In this document: positions 26,222-34,268 of the stretch, piece by piece
Numbering within the stretch: position 1 is the first letter of the stretch
Layout: each line of letters starts with the position of its first letter
NCBI GenBank assembly: GCA_025450815.1
Contig: JANWLO010000077.1
Span: forward strand, 1-45,052
Direction: 5' to 3'
Length of the DNA stretch: 45,052 bases
Source: Gemmatimonadaceae bacterium
GTDB lineage: Bacteria; Gemmatimonadota; Gemmatimonadetes; Gemmatimonadales; Gemmatimonadaceae
Translations under genes and position numbers: made by a program
The notes under the pieces: model-generated
Told to the model about the DNA's origin: nothing
The model's input: the letters and a program-made list of their open reading frames with translations, nothing else
Databases searched by the model: none

Positions 26222-26527
26222 TCAGGCCCTCTCAATCCGTACCAGTTTGGGTCGGGCGTCATCGAGGGCGATGCGTACTTCCGTTCCGGGCTCGAGGAGT
26301 CGCAGCAGCTCGGCCTCGAGGAACTGGTGCTCATGCGCCGAACCCGCACCTTTCTCGCAGGTGCACGACCTGGAGCGAAGCCGCGCGCTGCCCTCCAGTT
26401 TACCGGTGGCAACAGTGAAATAGGTGCCAAGCCGGGCGAGCCGAAGCGCTGCTTCCGCGGAGATCTCGAGCATGGCATCGTCAGCCGTCTTGCGCGAGAT
26501 GGTGCGTTGTTCGATGAAGGTGCTCAT
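26222..26527 (-). CDS. Small protein with CxC and HxH residues, unknown
   Basis: A 101-residue soluble protein. The middle has SRSCTCEKGAG followed by SAHEHQ, so two Cys and two His lie within 15 residues and could bind a metal; that is a structural guess. The C-terminal half (LLRLLEPGTEVRIALDDARPKLVRIERA) is strand-rich. It overlaps the upstream 83-residue membrane-protein gene by four bases (ATGA), so the two are probably translated together. I prefer this frame over a Pro/Ser-rich overlapping one because of the coupling and more protein-like composition. No family recognised. Confidence 0.65.
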   Translation of the reverse strand: MSTFIEQRTISRKTADDAMLEISAEAALRLARLGTYFTVATGKLEGSARLRSRSCTCEKGAGSAHEHQFLEAELLRLLEPGTEVRIALDDARPKLVRIERA

Positions 26528-26775
26528 GCGCCGCGAATGCCGCGCCGGTTGTCGCGCATGTGGATCCGGCCACGCATGGCGCCATTAACCAGCCGGAGTC
26601 CGCCCGCCGCGACGACGCACATGAGGGCGACGATCACGAAACCCCAGAGGTGCGATGCGCCTGCTCGGAGGCGAGTCGCGTCCCAGCGCACGATCGTGAT
26701 CGCGCACGCGATACCGATCACCCCGATCACCCCGAGCAGGGCGCGCATCCCGACCGTCAACGGACGTAGCGGCAT
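26524..26775 (-). CDS. Small two-helix membrane protein, unknown
   Basis: An 83-residue protein with two hydrophobic helices (about residues 10-29, ALLGVIGVIGIACAITIV, and 43-60, LWGFVIVALMCVVAAGGL) and a short Arg-rich tail. The ATG at 26775 has a strong GGAGG six bases upstream; an open frame continues further 5' but is Arg/Ser rich and not protein-like, so the short form is chosen. Its stop overlaps the next start as ATGA. It lies 22 bases downstream of a secreted-protein gene. Function unknown. Confidence 0.7.
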   Translation of the reverse strand: MPLRPLTVGMRALLGVIGVIGIACAITIVRWDATRLRAGASHLWGFVIVALMCVVAAGGLRLVNGAMRGRIHMRDNRRGIRGA

Positions 26776-26797
26776 CGATATCCTCCGTCGTAAAGCA

Positions 26798-27439
26798 TCA
26801 CGGACCCTTGGCCGACGAGACCTTGAGCGACTGCGCTGCCGCGCGAAGCGCCGCCTGCTGCGCGGTGGTGTGCGTGAGGATGATGAACTGCAATCCCACT
26901 CCATTCCGCACTACCGTGTTGGGCGTATCCACGTAAAGCGTGTCGCCGTGGACTGGTCGCGTCAACATCAGAGTGTGCGACGGTGCAGGCCGGCCCTCGA
27001 GCGTGAGCGCGCACGTGGTCGGCGCGCCGAGCGGCCGGCCGATGTCCATGCCGCCCATTCCCATGCCGCCGCGAAAGAGGGCGCGATTGCCGTGCACCTC
27101 GATTGTGCTGGAATCCGCACCGATCCATCGATTGCCATCCACCGTTCCCTTCGCCGGCACTTCGTGGAAGTCGCTCGGCAGCGACAGCGTGCCCTCCAGC
27201 GAATCCGTTTTCCACTTTTGCTCGACGACCTTAGCGGAGGCTGGCGCGACTGTGCACTTGTCCATGCCATCCGCGTTCTTCGCCCACGAGTCGGGAGTAA
27301 GACTCTCGCGAAACTCTCTCTCCTGGGGGCTCATCCCCTGAGCCTGCGGTGCAGCCGGATCCTGCGCGCGGAGGTTACCCGCCGCAAACACCGTGCAGAC
27401 GATCGCGGCGCCGAGCACTTTCGATAGCCTACCAGCCAT
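26798..27439 (-). CDS. Secreted protein of unknown function
   Basis: A 213-residue precursor with a Sec signal peptide (residues 5-25, cut after AGNLRA). The mature protein starts with an acidic-amidated segment (SPQEREFRESLTPDSWAKN), has one Cys pair candidate (Cys near residues 60 and 145), a Gly/Met-rich loop (FRGGMGMGGMDIG) and ends basic. The C-terminal half ends in a helix (AQQAALRAAAQSL). The chosen ATG has GGAG eight bases upstream; a GTG one codon earlier is possible. The pattern resembles the DUF3617 family of small secreted proteins (a Cys in a C-T/K-V context and a later Cys), but I am not certain. It is the first gene of a three-gene run with two small proteins. Confidence 0.65.
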   Translation of the reverse strand: MAGRLSKVLGAAIVCTVFAAGNLRAQDPAAPQAQGMSPQEREFRESLTPDSWAKNADGMDKCTVAPASAKVVEQKWKTDSLEGTLSLPSDFHEVPAKGTVDGNRWIGADSSTIEVHGNRALFRGGMGMGGMDIGRPLGAPTTCALTLEGRPAPSHTLMLTRPVHGDTLYVDTPNTVVRNGVGLQFIILTHTTAQQAALRAAAQSLKVSSAKGP

Positions 27440-27517
27440 CACTGCATCTCCATGAACACGAAGCGAATCGCCGCCGCCGACAGTGCGGCACCTCCTGAAG
27501 ATTACCGGAGGTCGCGG

Positions 27518-27534
27518 GGCGGGGCAGCCCCGCC
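27518..27534 (-). terminator. GC-rich hairpin after a small membrane-protein gene
   Basis: GGCGGGG (27518-27524) and CCCCGCC (27528-27534) form a 7-base stem with a 3-base loop, 7 bases past the stop at 27542. There is no T-run on the minus strand, so it is a stable hairpin that may act as terminator or RNA end protector. Confidence 0.5.
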
Positions 27535-27541
27535 GGGCTCG

Positions 27542-27946
27542 CTAGCGCGGAGGAGCGTCCGGCAGGGCAGCGGGGCCGCGGCCAAACATGAGCGTACCGA
27601 AGGAGATCGCGAGCACGGCGTAGACTGCGCACGCGCCCCACACGACAGGATTGGACGACGCAGCTCGAAGTGCGTGAAGCAGCACGAACACGCCGACGAA
27701 AGCGTGCGAGAATCCGCCGACGACAACCGCGCGCCCATAGATTCCGCCCAGCACCATGCCGCGCGCCACCCAAAGTGTTTGCGAGAAGCCGAACAGTGCG
27801 GCGCCGTAGAGCTGCGCGAGCGGCACCGCGGTGCTCGTGGGCGCGATGGCCAGGCGCGCGAGCACGATTTCGGGAAGGACGATCAGCGCGATCGCGGCGA
27901 CGCCGAGCACGAGTGCGGTTGACTCGAGGAAGCGCTTCACTGGCAT
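27542..27946 (-). CDS. Four-helix membrane protein, unknown (downstream of pair)
   Basis: A 134-residue membrane protein with four hydrophobic segments (about residues 9-28, 38-58, 68-90 and 98-118) and a proline-rich tail (RGPAALPDAPPR). I chose the ATG at 27946, which shares one base with the upstream TGA (TGATG), over an upstream extension that is not protein-like. The pair is almost certainly translated together. No transporter or enzyme signature is visible. It may be a small integral-membrane protein of the general hypothetical class. Confidence 0.7.
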   Translation of the reverse strand: MPVKRFLESTALVLGVAAIALIVLPEIVLARLAIAPTSTAVPLAQLYGAALFGFSQTLWVARGMVLGGIYGRAVVVGGFSHAFVGVFVLLHALRAASSNPVVWGACAVYAVLAISFGTLMFGRGPAALPDAPPR

Positions 27947-28332
27947 CAGGCGATCACACTGAATCGCGGCTCCCGCAGGCGCGCGCCTGCGAAGCACATC
28001 GGGATGATCAGCACGAGGAAGCTGAGGTGATACCAGATGGGCATCAGGTGCCACACTCGCGATTGGAAATAGATTCCGGTGAGCACGAGCAGCACGCCAA
28101 GCACAGCGATTGCCTGTGCGGCCGGCGCGCCGGCGATCGCTGCGGCGACGTAGCCGCTGATGATGGAGATGACGACGCTGCCTACCAGGAGCGCCGCGAG
28201 CGGTGCGGCATGCGTCATTGGCTGAGTGAGCGCGGCGGGGAGCAGTCCGAATTTGTGCAGCCCGACGTTGAGGCAGAGCCAGAGTACGGACCAGAGAATG
28301 AAGCCGACGATCACAGCGAAAAATGGCTTCAT
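27946..28332 (-). CDS. Four-helix membrane protein, unknown (upstream of pair)
   Basis: A 128-residue membrane protein with four hydrophobic segments (about residues 5-25, 42-67, 71-90 and 98-115). The ATG at 28332 has AGGAG eight bases upstream, which fixes the start; a very long open frame continues upstream but is the shadow of the Tat-exported propeller gene. The stop overlaps the next start as TGATG. It faces a divergent alkyltransferase-like gene across 126 bases that must hold both promoters. No family identified. Confidence 0.75.
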   Translation of the reverse strand: MKPFFAVIVGFILWSVLWLCLNVGLHKFGLLPAALTQPMTHAAPLAALLVGSVVISIISGYVAAAIAGAPAAQAIAVLGVLLVLTGIYFQSRVWHLMPIWYHLSFLVLIIPMCFAGARLREPRFSVIA

Positions 28333-28458
28333 GTTCTCACTCCTCGGTGGAGGGCTGGTTGGGAATTCGGAACGAACCCGGCTATATGTGGCACCGCCGG
28401 AGCGCGAGCGCAAATCGCCTGACGGATTTCGAACGCCGCGTTCGGAGATGAGGGAGCA

Positions 28459-28794
28459 ATGACACGCAAGGCGAAGGAACCGAGCAGCTATCAGCGCTTG
28501 TACGCCGTGATCCGGAAGGTCCCGCGCGGTCGCGTAGCAACGTACGGACAGATCGCGACGCTCGCCGGGCTCGATGGACAGGCGCGACAGGTGGGCTACG
28601 CGCTCGCGGCGATCGGACGCGGCAGCGCGGTGCCGTGGCATCGAGTCATCAATGCGCAGGGGCGCGTCAGCCTGCGACGCTCCGGACCGGGTGGGTCGAT
28701 CGTGCAGCAGCAACTTCTCGAGCGCGAGGGTGTTGGCTTCGATGCCGGGGGGCGCGTGGCGCTGGCGCGTTACCAGTGGCGGAGGCGCGGGTAG
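28459..28794 (+). CDS. Alkyltransferase-like protein (ATL, MGMT family without the Cys)
   Basis: A 111-residue protein of the MGMT C-terminal domain family. In O6-methylguanine-DNA methyltransferases the active site is PCHR; here it is PWHR, with Trp60 in place of the acceptor Cys. This is the defining change of alkyltransferase-like proteins, which bind O6-alkylguanine, flip it out and hand the lesion to nucleotide excision repair rather than repairing it directly. Other family marks are the helix-turn-helix segment GRVATYGQIA (24-33) with its Arg/Tyr finger residues, VGYALAAI and HRVINAQGR. A GGGAG stretch lies close to the ATG (two bases), a short spacing. The gene is alone on the plus strand. 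Confidence 0.9.
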   Translation: MTRKAKEPSSYQRLYAVIRKVPRGRVATYGQIATLAGLDGQARQVGYALAAIGRGSAVPWHRVINAQGRVSLRRSGPGGSIVQQQLLEREGVGFDAGGRVALARYQWRRRG

Positions 28795-28814
28795 TAGGCA
28801 GAGATGGTCAGCGG

Positions 28815-31724
28815 TCAGTCCCCCACAATCTCGGGCGTCACCTCGAACTCCTGCGTGTAGCGTTTTCCGTTCACGGTGAGCCGCGCGCTGAAGGTGCCGA
28901 TGTGGAAGCGGGGGGTGCGCTCCTCGTCCGTAGCGTTGTCCTCCTGGCTTCCCGGGTCCACGGTGGGCCACACGACGCGGTGCATCCCGGCCGCCTTCGA
29001 CAGCGGCGCCTCCGGCACTCGATTCCAGAGCGGCGGGACTCGCGGAATGCCGTCGCGGCGCTCGGGCACGTGCTCGCCGGACTTCGGCTCGGGCGGTATG
29101 GTCGCCACGACGGTGCCGGCGGAATCCACGATCTCGAGCTTGATCGCATCGTTGATCGCCGACTTCAGATAGTAGTAAATCACGACGCCTTCGACGGGAT
29201 TGTCCGCGTGCGGCTCGTCCTTCTGGTACGGCGTCCCGTCGTCGTCGGGCTGCGCTACAGACGCGACGCTGGCGGGCTTGAAGAGATGCACGTCCGATGC
29301 GAGCACCGCGTCGTCGAGCTGCCGGAGTGGGCTGATGTCGTCCATCACCCAGATGCCGCGCCCGTGCGTGCCGACGACGATGTCGTCCAGATAGATCTCG
29401 AAGTCGCGAACAGACGTGACCGGAAGGTTGAGCTGGAGCGGCAACCAACTGTCGCCGTCGTCGAGCGAGATGAACGCACCGCGCTCCGTTCCCGCCACGA
29501 GGAGTCCGCGCCGTTTCGGATCCTCCTTTACGGTGTGGACGTACACACCCGCGGGTAGCCCCTTGGTGATGAGCTGCCACGACTTCCCCATGTCGCGTGT
29601 GCGATACACGTATGGGTCGAAGTCCTGGAGCTGATGCCGGTCGACGCTCGCGTACGCGACGTTCACATCGAAGTGCGACGCCTCCATCATCGTGACGCGA
29701 CTCCACGCGGAAATCGCGGCGGGCGTGACGTTCTGCCACGTCTTGCCATCGTTCGCTGACAACTGAATCACGCCATCGTCGGTGCCGATCCACACCATGG
29801 GAACCAGCAGCGGCGACGGAGCGATCGTGAAGATGACGCCGCGCTTGCCGTTGCGATCGACGTGCGCCGAAGCGTCGGCGTCGAGATTCGTTGGAATGCC
29901 CGGATCGGCACGTGTGAGATCCTGGCTCAGCTGCGCCCAGGAGCGCGCACCGTCCGTGCTCTTGAAGAGAAATTGGCTCGCGTAGTACAACACGCGCGGA
30001 TCCGCCTTGGAGAAGACGAGCGGCTGCGTCCAATCCGCGCGCTCCGGCTCCTTCGCCTTGGGCGCCCTCGTGCCGAAGAGCTGCTTGTTCGTCTCGAGAT
30101 TCCATCGCTCGCCGGTGCCTCCAAAGACGATCCCCGGATGCAGCGCATCGCCCGCCGTGTATCCGCTCTCGCCACCGGGTGCGATCGGCTCCCAGTCGTG
30201 CGTCGAGATCTCGGCGAACTTCCCGCGCGACCGCACGGCCACCGCACCCGTGTCCTGCTGCGCGCCGGTCACCCAATATGGGCTACGATAGTCCACGGAG
30301 ATGTGGTACATCTGGGCGGTGGGCTGATTGAGCCACGAGCTCCACGTCACGGCGCGCGGATCCTTCGCCTTTGCATTGTGCGTGATGATCGCGCCCTGAT
30401 CGCTCGCGACGATCATCACGTTCGTGTCGTCCGGCGAGATCCACGGTTGATGATAGTCGTCGCCGCCGGGCGAGCCGCGAAGCGGCACCCAGCTCTTCCC
30501 GCCGTCCATCGATCGCGACACCGACACGTTGGTGACGTACACGATGTCCTCGTTCTTCGGATCTACCGCGAGCTTCTCGAAGTACCATCCGCGCCCCCAC
30601 AGCGACTCGTCGCTCGAGAGGCGAGTCCAACTCTCGCCCGCATCGTCCGAGCGAAAAAATCCTCCCTGCCGGGGCAAAGGTCTTTCGATCGTCGTGCCGG
30701 CGGTCGAGTCGGCCGCCTCGCCGCTCGTGGAGGACGACGCGACCAGACAGTCCACCATCGCGTACACCCGTCGCGGATTCGACGCCGCAACCGCAATGCC
30801 CGTGCGTCCGATCCCCGCTTTCGGCAGCCCGGCTGCGAGCTGCTTCCACGTCGAGCCGCCATCCGTCGACTTGAAAATGCCGCCGCCCGGTCCGTTCGTG
30901 GGAGAATAGGTGAACCACGGCGGCCGACGCGTGTTCCAGAGCCCCGCGTAGACGATCTTCGAGTTGGTCGGATCGATCACGACATCCACTGCGCCTACGT
31001 CCGCATTTCTGTACAGCACCTTCTGCCAACTCTTTCCACCGTCGCGAGAGCGGAACACTCCGTGCTCCGCGTTCGACGCGTAGAGGTGGCCGATCGCCGC
31101 GACGAACAGCGTGTCCGGATCGTGAGGGTCGATCGCGATCTTGCCGATGTGCTGCGTGTCCGCGAGGCCGATGTGCGTCCAGCTCTTGCCGGCGTCAGTC
31201 GACTTGTACATGCCGTTGCCGAAGCCCACGGAGTCGCGCAGCGTGGACTCGCCGCTGCCCACGTACACGACATCGGGGGCCGACGGAGCGACGGCAATAG
31301 CGCCGATCGATGCCACCGGTTGTGAATCGAAGATCGGCTCCCACACTCGGCCCGCGTCGATCGATTTCCAGACGCCGCCATTCACGGCACCGAAGTAGAA
31401 CTCGTTGCGCCGTCCAACCACTCCGGTGGCGGCGGCGACGCGGCCGCCGCGGAAGGGACCGAGCATGCGCCACTGAAAGCCGGAGAGTAGCTCTGCCGGG
31501 AGCGCGGAGGCCGTGGGCGAAAAGCGCACCGCCGCCGGCATATGCAGAACAGGTACATGTGCAGCGCCGCCGAACGGCGCGCCGATAACCGAGTATGTCA
31601 GGCCGAGTTGTCCGGCGCGCAACAGGAAGTCGCGTCTAGAGAGGCCGGTCTCGTCCGGCAACGGCGAGTCGTCGTTCGTATCCACTGCGTTTGCGGACGT
31701 GTGCTTCGGACGCTTCGTGCTCAC
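28815..31724 (-). CDS. Tat-exported sortilin/BNR-type beta-propeller protein (copy 2)
   Basis: A 969-residue secreted protein with a twin-arginine signal: SRRDFLLRAG (residues 29-38) followed by a hydrophobic stretch (LGLTYSVIGAPFGGAA). The mature part has at least ten Asp boxes (STDAGKSW, RSRDGGKSW, STDGGSTW, RSDDAGESW, RSMDGGKSW, SANDGKTW, RTRDMGKSW, SLDDGDSW and others) forming large propellers of the sortilin/VPS10-like type. The C-terminal part (about 850-969) resembles a small Ig-like domain. The start is GTG at 31724 with GGGAG upstream. It is paralogous to 22227-24932 but uses the Tat route, which carries folded proteins, often with cofactors. No cofactor site was recognised. Function unknown. 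Confidence 0.8.
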   Translation of the reverse strand: MSTKRPKHTSANAVDTNDDSPLPDETGLSRRDFLLRAGQLGLTYSVIGAPFGGAAHVPVLHMPAAVRFSPTASALPAELLSGFQWRMLGPFRGGRVAAATGVVGRRNEFYFGAVNGGVWKSIDAGRVWEPIFDSQPVASIGAIAVAPSAPDVVYVGSGESTLRDSVGFGNGMYKSTDAGKSWTHIGLADTQHIGKIAIDPHDPDTLFVAAIGHLYASNAEHGVFRSRDGGKSWQKVLYRNADVGAVDVVIDPTNSKIVYAGLWNTRRPPWFTYSPTNGPGGGIFKSTDGGSTWKQLAAGLPKAGIGRTGIAVAASNPRRVYAMVDCLVASSSTSGEAADSTAGTTIERPLPRQGGFFRSDDAGESWTRLSSDESLWGRGWYFEKLAVDPKNEDIVYVTNVSVSRSMDGGKSWVPLRGSPGGDDYHQPWISPDDTNVMIVASDQGAIITHNAKAKDPRAVTWSSWLNQPTAQMYHISVDYRSPYWVTGAQQDTGAVAVRSRGKFAEISTHDWEPIAPGGESGYTAGDALHPGIVFGGTGERWNLETNKQLFGTRAPKAKEPERADWTQPLVFSKADPRVLYYASQFLFKSTDGARSWAQLSQDLTRADPGIPTNLDADASAHVDRNGKRGVIFTIAPSPLLVPMVWIGTDDGVIQLSANDGKTWQNVTPAAISAWSRVTMMEASHFDVNVAYASVDRHQLQDFDPYVYRTRDMGKSWQLITKGLPAGVYVHTVKEDPKRRGLLVAGTERGAFISLDDGDSWLPLQLNLPVTSVRDFEIYLDDIVVGTHGRGIWVMDDISPLRQLDDAVLASDVHLFKPASVASVAQPDDDGTPYQKDEPHADNPVEGVVIYYYLKSAINDAIKLEIVDSAGTVVATIPPEPKSGEHVPERRDGIPRVPPLWNRVPEAPLSKAAGMHRVVWPTVDPGSQEDNATDEERTPRFHIGTFSARLTVNGKRYTQEFEVTPEIVGD

Positions 31725-31768
31725 GGCGATCTTCTCCCGGTCGTGGACCGAGTGAAGATAGCGCGCGT

Positions 31769-31786
31769 GCGCGGCTCTCGCCGCGC
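31769..31786 (-). terminator. Hairpin with GAGA loop after the haem-protein gene
   Basis: GCGCGGC and GCCGCGC pair as a 7-base stem closed by a GNRA-type GAGA loop (minus strand), 7 bases past the stop at 31794. It has no T-run. It lies between that stop and the GTG of the Tat-exported propeller gene, so it separates two minus-strand units. Confidence 0.5.
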
Positions 31787-31793
31787 GTCGCGA

Positions 31794-34268
31794 TCAGCAG
31801 CTCGGATAGCCGAGCTGCGCCGCGAGTAAACCGGGCAGGTACAACGCGCCCGTGTTCTTGAGCCAGAACGATGTGTACGGCACCTCGGCGTGCGGCATCG
31901 TGTGTGCTCCGCACACATCGGCGTAGATGAGGCCCTTGTTTCCGAGGAAGTTTCCGTAGGAAGCGAAATTCCATTGGGTGGGCGCCGCCAGATGACACAT
32001 GGCGCAATGCGGTCGGACGATCTGCCTGTAGAAGCCGGACTGCTGCGACCACCCCGACGGAACGTAGTCCGGCTGCGCTGCGGTGCCCGGCGTTCCAATG
32101 GCGCCATTGTAGAGACCATTCAGATATGCGGTGATCGCCGAGTTGGGCTGAGCGACCGTGATCATTTGGTTGATTTTGCGGATTTTCTCTTCCTGGGCGG
32201 CCTTGTCGCTCGCACTTGCGAAGGAGAGCAGCCCCGGGTCGAGCGGAAGCAGCGAGGAGCCATCCACCTTTCGAGTAGCCGCGTTGTACGTGCCGCCGTG
32301 ACAGGAGATGCACGCGAACGGCACGAACTTCGGCCCCTCGGTGTCGAGCCTGACAGTCGGCAATACCAGATCGGTGCCGTTGGAAACGAGGAATGTGGTG
32401 CCGGTTTGATCCTTGATGATCATCATCGCGAGGATGAAATCGGTACTGCCAGGGCTCGGCGCCGGATGCGTGATGGTCGCCGAGTCGTTGAAGCCGGGAG
32501 TTCCCGGAGTCGCACCGTGCGCGGTGGCGTAGCACACCGTCTTGTAGCCGGGATGGGGCGGCCCCTTCATCTCCTGCACGCAGAACGCGCGTCTGCCAAC
32601 GCCGAGATCGAGAGGGTTGCCGTAGACAGCCTCCTGCTGACTCTGAAACTGCTCGTACCAGAGCTTGATGCCGACGTCCAGCCATCGCACGAAGCCGTTC
32701 TTCGACCAGTCATCCACCGGCACGACAGTGAGCCAGCCGAGCGACTGCAGATCGTACGGCGCGGAGGAGAGGTCACCGGGATTGATACCCTGGTTGATCG
32801 TGTGGTGATCGACGTCGTACTGCGTGCAGTCGTTGAGCGTGGGCTGGTTGCTGGCCATCGGTGTGCACGGATGCGCGGGGTCGAACGGATTCGCCGGCAC
32901 CTGCACCTGAGCGAGCGATCCCGCGCCGTTGTTCTTCACGAGCCAGTGCTGCGAGCGCGGCGGAAGCACGTGCACCACGAGCGATACAGTGGGGCCGGTC
33001 GTCGTGTCGGAGAGATTGCCGGGGAATACCGATGTCACTTTCCAAGTGCCGGGGCCGCCGGGGATGTGCGGAAATGCATTGTGTGTGCTCGTCGTGAACA
33101 GACCGGTGCTCGGCAGACCGGTTCCGTCGATCCGGTACTTCGCCGCTCCCGGAACGGGCTGCCACGCCCAGTCCACGCCCCCCCCTCCGCGATCCACCGC
33201 AGTGAAGCCCGTCGGGTTCGCGAGTGGCGGCATGGTTGTCGGTGGCGCCGTCGTCATCGGCGGTGCGACGATGCCGGTCTTGAATTTCTCCGTGATCATT
33301 GGCGCGGCGTTCGTCGGCAGCTGCGCCGGCGTGGTTGCCGGAGCGACTATCATGGGCGGGGGCAGCGGAGTGCCCGCGATCGCCACTTGGCCGGCTTGTT
33401 TATCACCGCACCCCGGCGGGTTCGCGGATCCGCGCGCCGCGGCAAGATTGAACGGAGCCACCGCCTTGAGCGCGATGCCCGGCACTCGTGCCTTCGCCGC
33501 GAGCGCGCGCGCCGGATACGTCGCGGTCACCGTTCCCATCTCGCCCACGGTGCCGGTCTGGCACGCACACGCCGAAAAGGAGCTCGCGCCATCGTACTTG
33601 CCCACGGCGTCCGCACCGTTCGGCGTGGTCGCCGACAGATCGAAGTCGGAAATTGAGACGCGCGCGCCGACGGGGTTGCGCGGCCAGTCCTTTCCCGTCG
33701 AGTCGCGCAACGTGAGCCCCACCGCGCCACACGAGCCGATTGGAAGCGCAGCCGGCGGCGTCACCGTGACGGTCCACAGCGCACCACCGCCGTCCATCGC
33801 CGTGGTCGGCGTGGGAGGATCGCACCCGGGCGCGTTGCCGCTGCTCGATCCGGCCACGATCGGCACCGACGTCGTCGTCGAAAACGACACACTGGTCACG
33901 CGCACCTTGGGCGCGATCGTGCGACTCGGATAGGTTGCGGTCACCGTCGCCACGCTTCCCGCTTGCGCCTTGGGGCACGCACAGACGGCGAAGCTATTTG
34001 CCCCATCGTACTTGCCCACCGCAGCGCGCTCGGCGGGCGCGCTCACGGTGAAGTCGAAATCCGCCATCGAGACGCGGCTGCCGTTGGGCCCGCGCGGCCA
34101 CTCTTTTGTCGCCGGGTCGCTGAGATTGAGCAGCACGGCGCTGCATTCGCCGACGCCGAGTGCCTTGCGTCCAACGGACAACGCGGCGGCCCACGGGCCC
34201 TGCGCGAGCGCAACGTGTGGTAGCAGCGGCACGATCGCGATCGCCGCACGGATCAGCCGGGTGTTCAT
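31794..34268 (-). CDS. Exported protein with two CxxCH haem motifs and two N-terminal repeats
   Basis: An 824-residue secreted protein. A signal peptide (1-22, cut after ALA) is followed by two repeats (about 36-126 and 175-263), each with a GKYDGA.SF..CAC block (CAC at 96-98 and 234-236) and ATYP.R. A Pro/Thr-rich linker and a fibronectin-III-like segment (about 340-420) follow. The C-terminal 400 residues carry two cytochrome-c type CxxCH motifs: CISCH at 653-657 and CAMCH at 755-759, with a distal Met/His ligand not assigned. Two covalent haems in the periplasm or outside are the likely result. Sequence around them is unlike short cytochromes c; this may be a larger di-haem protein of unknown redox partner. 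It overlaps its upstream gene by ATGA. Confidence 0.75.
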   Translation of the reverse strand: MNTRLIRAAIAIVPLLPHVALAQGPWAAALSVGRKALGVGECSAVLLNLSDPATKEWPRGPNGSRVSMADFDFTVSAPAERAAVGKYDGANSFAVCACPKAQAGSVATVTATYPSRTIAPKVRVTSVSFSTTTSVPIVAGSSSGNAPGCDPPTPTTAMDGGGALWTVTVTPPAALPIGSCGAVGLTLRDSTGKDWPRNPVGARVSISDFDLSATTPNGADAVGKYDGASSFSACACQTGTVGEMGTVTATYPARALAAKARVPGIALKAVAPFNLAAARGSANPPGCGDKQAGQVAIAGTPLPPPMIVAPATTPAQLPTNAAPMITEKFKTGIVAPPMTTAPPTTMPPLANPTGFTAVDRGGGGVDWAWQPVPGAAKYRIDGTGLPSTGLFTTSTHNAFPHIPGGPGTWKVTSVFPGNLSDTTTGPTVSLVVHVLPPRSQHWLVKNNGAGSLAQVQVPANPFDPAHPCTPMASNQPTLNDCTQYDVDHHTINQGINPGDLSSAPYDLQSLGWLTVVPVDDWSKNGFVRWLDVGIKLWYEQFQSQQEAVYGNPLDLGVGRRAFCVQEMKGPPHPGYKTVCYATAHGATPGTPGFNDSATITHPAPSPGSTDFILAMMIIKDQTGTTFLVSNGTDLVLPTVRLDTEGPKFVPFACISCHGGTYNAATRKVDGSSLLPLDPGLLSFASASDKAAQEEKIRKINQMITVAQPNSAITAYLNGLYNGAIGTPGTAAQPDYVPSGWSQQSGFYRQIVRPHCAMCHLAAPTQWNFASYGNFLGNKGLIYADVCGAHTMPHAEVPYTSFWLKNTGALYLPGLLAAQLGYPSC

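Noticed and set aside
26206-26478. A 90-residue Pro/Ser/Arg-rich frame overlapping the CxC/HxH gene
   Set aside because: The composition is not protein-like and the competing frame has ATGA coupling to its neighbour.
28333-30276. Upstream extension of the small membrane-protein frame to 776 residues
   Set aside because: The added part is Arg-rich and overlaps the Tat-exported propeller gene in another frame. A strong ribosome site fixes the start at 28332.
29862-31325. A 487-residue plus-strand frame opposite the Tat-exported propeller gene
   Set aside because: Arg/His/Val-rich shadow of the real gene, with no motifs.
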